Of a DNA stretch of 6,637 nt, positions 5,767 to 6,637 are shown piece after piece. Each line of letters starts with the position of its first letter. Position 1 is the first letter of the stretch. The DNA lies in contig PMLH01000262.1 of assembly GCA_003159055.1 (NCBI GenBank), positions 1-6,637 of the forward strand, read 5' to 3'. A program made the position numbers and the translations under genes. The notes under the pieces are model-generated. The model was not told the DNA's origin and ran no database searches. It saw only the letters and a list, made by a program, of their open reading frames with translations. The DNA comes from Myxococcales bacterium (GTDB lineage Bacteria > Myxococcota > Polyangia > Fen-1088).

Positions 5767-5888
5767 CTCGGCAAGAGCCGTGGAGAAGTTGCGCGAAGAG
5801 TACTCTCGGACGGGGATCCAGAGCTCGGAGGGGATCCTCGGCAGGGGCCGCGGAGAAGTTCCGTGAGAAGTACCCTCGGAGGGGATCC
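5767..5888. repeat. Imperfect direct repeat, two ~52-bp copies 70 bases apart
   Basis: Copy A is 5767-5819 and copy B is 5837-5888; aligned by eye they differ at about nine bases and one single-base gap, roughly 80% identity. Both read CTCGGCA-G-GCCG-GGAGAAGTT and end in GGGGATCC. Between them sits a partial third copy: CTCGGAGGGGATCCT occurs exactly at 5824-5838 and 5875-5889, and nearly so at 5805-5819. The copies are direct, not inverted, so this is not a terminator; two copies are too few and too diverged for a CRISPR array. Confidence 0.7.
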
Positions 5889-5898
5889 TGAAGAGATC

Positions 5899-6637
5899 TC
5901 ATGACGGCGAGAGAAGCCTGTCGGGTCTCATCAGCGCTCTTGCACTTATCTTGTCCTGTCGCAGTGAGCGTGCGAGAGCCTCGTATGAGGCACGCCGATA
6001 CTCGAAGACATTGGGGACTGACCATTTCGGGTTACTCGCCAGATCATCGATGATCAAATGGCAGCATTCTTTGAGATAACTGTGAAGATTTTGAAGGAGC
6101 CGTTCTGGGCGTGGGGGAACCTTGCCTCGGTGGACAATGTCGTTTCTGGCGCGGTATATGCGACGAAGCTGCCAATCGACATTTCTAAAGTGGCGGTCGA
6201 ACGAACTGGCCAGAGCCTTCCCATCAGATAGCCGCTCTTGTAGTCGACCAATACGAAAGGTCAACAGCGCTGAATGGCTACTATATTCACAGAGTTTGCT
6301 TATTATTTCGGGCTTGTGAATAAGGGCAATTAGCAGTTCTCGCCACGGAACGTGGCCATTGTTTGATAGCCTGCCAAATAGGGTTCTCGCGGAATCGATG
6401 GGTACCACTTTGCGGATATACCTGGACAGTGCGCGCGTTTGTTTTATGATATTGCGTTGGGCGACAAGTGGGCCGACGGCAGCACAGAGGACATCGATTG
6501 AGTCGCTACTCTCCCGCCGTAGAAGGCAGGCCAAGGCTACCCACATGTTGACGAGCCTCGACTGCAGAGTGGGAGACATCAGACCGAGACGATGATATTG
6601 GAGGGCTGCAAGCATCTGCTCGCGATCTTCGTCGTCG
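5899..6637 (-). CDS. HEPN-domain protein (Apea-like type), 5' truncated
   Basis: The frame is open through the right edge (DDEDREQ precedes the first ATG at 6615), so the visible 245 residues are the C-terminal part of a longer protein. The segment LVNMWVALACLLR followed 125 residues later by RRIYRARNDIVHRG resembles the Apea-like HEPN domain; RNDIVH is an intact R-x4-H motif (DNA 6130-6147), the catalytic signature of HEPN ribonucleases. It is followed by the helix LLQNLHSYLKECCHLIIDDL and a basic tail. HEPN RNases occur in toxin-antitoxin, abortive infection and CRISPR-associated systems, but many HEPN proteins of this type are uncharacterised, and the N-terminal partner domain that would define the role is out of view. 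GC is low for the window: 45% over 6241-6360 by hand count, against 70% at 3181-3240. This suggests acquired DNA. The next gene is a repeat-bearing interval, not an obvious antitoxin. Confidence 0.7.
   Translation of the reverse strand, partial: DDEDREQMLAALQYHRLGLMSPTLQSRLVNMWVALACLLRRESSDSIDVLCAAVGPLVAQRNIIKQTRALSRYIRKVVPIDSARTLFGRLSNNGHVPWRELLIALIHKPEIISKLCEYSSHSALLTFRIGRLQERLSDGKALASSFDRHFRNVDWQLRRIYRARNDIVHRGKVPPRPERLLQNLHSYLKECCHLIIDDLASNPKWSVPNVFEYRRASYEALARSLRQDKISARALMRPDRLLSPS

Larger units (their letters stand above)
5538..5898. other. 361 bases without an intact gene
   Basis: No full-length gene is convincing here on either strand. The interval holds a possible antitoxin-like coding remnant (5573-5740) and a cluster of imperfect direct repeats (5767-5889). 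The minus-strand frame crossing it (5573-6025) overlaps the HEPN gene by more than 100 bases and has no protein-like character. I see no tRNA, no clear terminator hairpin, and no integrase or transposase. Confidence 0.6.

Noticed and set aside
5767..5889. CRISPR-like repeats
   Set aside because: There are only two diverged copies with no regular spacers and no cas genes.
5573..6025. Minus-strand 150-residue ORF
   Set aside because: It overlaps the HEPN gene by 127 bases on the same strand and its composition is that of random GC-rich sequence.

Overview
The window looks like chromosomal DNA of a high-GC Gram-negative bacterium, most likely a myxobacterium or relative (Myxococcota). Pointers are an OmpA-type peptidoglycan-binding protein, an HDOD signalling protein, a secreted protein with a long Asp/Ala/Ser-rich linker and one choice-of-anchor D (ASH-like) domain, a small Cys-rich exported protein, and coding regions of about 60-70% GC. 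This assignment rests on gene style only; no rRNA or tRNA is present to fix it.

Layout, left to right: (1) the C-terminal end of an OmpA-family gene (+, cut by the left edge); (2) converging on it, an HDOD-domain gene (-); (3) two small genes for exported, probably surface-anchored proteins in tandem (-), one Cys-rich and one with a choice-of-anchor D domain; (4) a class I SAM-dependent methyltransferase (-); (5) divergent from it, a 71-residue protein with a four-cysteine cluster, near-basal GC and rare codons (+); (6) a HAD-superfamily protein that matches eukaryotic-type phosphomannomutase (-); (7) divergent from that, a dihydrofolate-reductase-family (RibD C-terminal) protein starting at TTG behind a strong ribosome binding site (+); (8) about 360 bases without an intact gene, holding a possible broken antitoxin-like fragment and imperfect direct repeats; (9) a 5'-truncated gene (-) of clearly lower GC whose product carries an Apea-like HEPN domain with an intact R-x4-H motif.

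The genes do not form one operon: orientation switches repeatedly, and only the two exported proteins (perhaps with the methyltransferase) could share a transcript. The left 5.5 kb reads as ordinary, loosely organised chromosome. The right 1.1 kb has the marks of accessory DNA: lower GC, a gene remnant, repeats, and a HEPN protein of a kind often found in RNA-targeting defence. The most distinctive items are the foreign-looking Cys-cluster microprotein, the eukaryotic-type phosphomannomutase in a bacterial setting, and the HEPN gene that runs off the right edge.
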